Shown here: positions 62,551 through 64,000 of the stretch, one piece after another
How positions within the stretch are numbered: the first letter of the stretch is position 1
Layout of the letters: every line of letters starts with the position of its first letter
NCBI GenBank assembly: GCA_012518125.1
Contig: JAAYTF010000072.1
Coordinates: 1 to 64,000, forward strand
DNA from: Bacilli bacterium
GTDB taxonomy: Bacteria > Bacillota > Bacilli > Bacillales > Amphibacillaceae
Direction: 5' to 3'
Length of the DNA: 64,000 nucleotides
The notes under the pieces: model-generated
What the model saw: only the letters and a program-made list of their open reading frames with translations
Database searches by the model: none
What the model was told of the DNA's origin: nothing
Translations under genes and position numbers: made by a program

Positions 62551-62964
62551 TTATTTTATAACAGCATGAGCGACTTTAATACATAAATCCATAATAACCG
62601 TGAATCCATTTTCTTTCAACAAGTGATAGGCTTCCTCATTGACGACCCCTTGCTGTGCCCAAAACACTTTGCAATCCGTTTTCAACGCTTCTTTAGCGAT
62701 TTCCGGCAAGAACTCCGAACGACGGAAAACGTTGATGATGTCGATTTTTTCTTCAATATCCGAAAGTCTTGCGTACGCTTTTTCACCCAACACTTCATCG
62801 ACTTTCGGATTTACCGGGATGATTTTATAACCGGCCTTTTGCATCGCTTCCGACACTTGGTACGAAGTCCGTTCCGGATTGTCGGACAAACCGACGACCG
62901 CGATCGTTTTTGCTTCATCCAAAATGTTGCGAATGACTTCATTTGAAGGATTTTCCCATGCCAT
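62551..62964 (-). CDS. yneT: CoA-binding domain protein (YneT/YccU-like)
   Basis: IAVVGLSDNPERTSYQVSEAMQKAGYKIIPVNPKVDEVLGEKAY. Confidence 0.9.
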   Translation of the reverse strand: MAWENPSNEVIRNILDEAKTIAVVGLSDNPERTSYQVSEAMQKAGYKIIPVNPKVDEVLGEKAYARLSDIEEKIDIINVFRRSEFLPEIAKEALKTDCKVFWAQQGVVNEEAYHLLKENGFTVIMDLCIKVAHAVIK

Positions 62965-63124
62965 GACGCTTCACCTCGAATATCATTGTTCATTTTCTTC
63001 ATATTATCATAAATCACCGTGTTCGCAAAATGGATAAACAGTCTTGCCTACTTCGAGCTCATTACATATCATATAGATGTGTGGTAAACTATTCATAAAA
63101 CCTTGTTGAGAAAGTTGGTTGACG

Positions 63125-63718
63125 ATGGACTACGTCATTTTTATTTTAATCGCTTATTTGCTCGGCTCGATCCCTTTTGCTTTGATCGTCGGCAAAGTTT
63201 GGTATGGCATCGATATCCGTGAACACGGAAGCGGCAATTTGGGAGCAACGAACACGTTCCGCGTCCTCGGCGTCAAAGCGGGGCTTGTCGTGACGATCGC
63301 CGACATCTTAAAAGGGACGGTGGCGACCGTGTTGCCACTGATTGCCGGCTATTTTTACGATGTGGAAGTCTCGCGGCTCATCGTCGGATTGTTCGCCGTT
63401 TTGGGACATACATACCCGATCTTTGCAAAATTCAAAGGCGGAAAAGCGGTGGCCACTTCCGGCGGCGTCATCTTAGGTTTGAATCCGCTTCTGTTTTTGA
63501 TCATGTTCCTTACTTTTTTCATCGTCTTGTATGTCACAAAATACGTTTCCTTATCCTCCATGTTGACCGGAGTGATTTCTACGATCGTTTCGTTCTTCTT
63601 TGGCGATTATTTGTTGTTCGGTCTCATCTTGATCTTGACCATATTCGTCATTTACCGTCATAAAGACAACATTAAGCGGATAAAAAACAAAACGGAACCG
63701 AAAATCACTTGGATGTAG
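63125..63718 (+). CDS. plsY: Acyl-phosphate glycerol-3-phosphate acyltransferase PlsY
   Basis: [49 protein letters not shown]. Confidence 0.96.
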   Translation: MDYVIFILIAYLLGSIPFALIVGKVWYGIDIREHGSGNLGATNTFRVLGVKAGLVVTIADILKGTVATVLPLIAGYFYDVEVSRLIVGLFAVLGHTYPIFAKFKGGKAVATSGGVILGLNPLLFLIMFLTFFIVLYVTKYVSLSSMLTGVISTIVSFFFGDYLLFGLILILTIFVIYRHKDNIKRIKNKTEPKITWM

Positions 63719-63733
63719 CGGCAAACATAAAGT

Positions 63734-63763
63734 TTGAATGTCCCGCGAAAAATGTCGTATACT
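63734..63763 (+). promoter_or_regulatory. Candidate promoter of folE2
   Basis: TTGAAT-18-TATACT. Confidence 0.5.
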
Positions 63764-63800
63764 TTTAGTAATTCAAATTAAGGGTTAAAGGGAGACTATT

Positions 63801-64000
63801 ATGAGCAAAATCAATACCTCTTCACATATACAATTACCAGCGAAAAAAGAGCGGCATCGCATATTCGGTTCAGTGGAGCCGGGCCCGAAAACGAAACCCC
63901 AAACGAAAGAATCCATGGTTGATATACAAAATACGAAAGAAGATTTTTTATTTGAAATCGATGCGGTTGGCGTCGGGAATGTGAAATACCCGATCGTCGT
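63801..64000 (+). CDS. folE2: GTP cyclohydrolase FolE2 (type IB), truncated by window end
   Basis: Open frame MSKINTSSHIQLPAKKERHRIFGSVEPGPKTKPQTKESMVDIQNTKEDFLFEIDAVGVGNVKYPIV; FGSV...MVDIQN...VGVGNVKYPI pattern. Confidence 0.85.
   Translation, partial: MSKINTSSHIQLPAKKERHRIFGSVEPGPKTKPQTKESMVDIQNTKEDFLFEIDAVGVGNVKYPIV

Overview
The window is a contiguous Bacillaceae-type (Firmicutes) chromosomal segment that looks like the replication-terminus region. About 50 CDSs are supported; both edge genes are truncated. From left to right: the yqi/yqj block (bkd E2, BrxB, YqjA-like, methylmalonyl-CoA epimerase, YqjD carboxyltransferase, YqjE peptidase, Pol IV), an ALDH and RNase Z, a fatty-acid cluster (acyl-CoA DH, CoA ligase, TetR), mutS-mutL-Dps-like-miaA-hfq-spoVK-hflX-ynbB, an iron SBP behind tandem Fur boxes, an Mn/Zn ABC transporter (SBP, ATPase, two permeases), lexA, ynzC-tkt-yneF, MsrAB, a FAD/Rieske oxidoreductase, a NodB deacetylase and an MFS transporter. 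On the minus strand follow a ZIP transporter, the LIV ABC operon, a yng-type leucine/acyl-CoA catabolic cluster, a double-GTPase dynamin, parC/parE, then plsY and folE2. No CRISPR, prophage, IS element, tRNA or rRNA was seen. Main observations: (1) a near-consensus XerCD dif site at 37714-37741 where gene orientation flips; (2) a second inverted dif-like site just downstream of parC at 57672-57699 that keeps the XerD arm and core; (3) an un-tracked 45-aa Prli42-like membrane miniprotein overlapping the end of yqjA; (4) a Dps-fold protein between mutL and miaA that has lost most ferroxidase ligands; (5) a shared TetR operator motif that defines a probable acyl-CoA catabolism regulon; (6) several strong unexplained inverted repeats in 5' regions. 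All calls come from reading sequence and from family knowledge; no database search was run.
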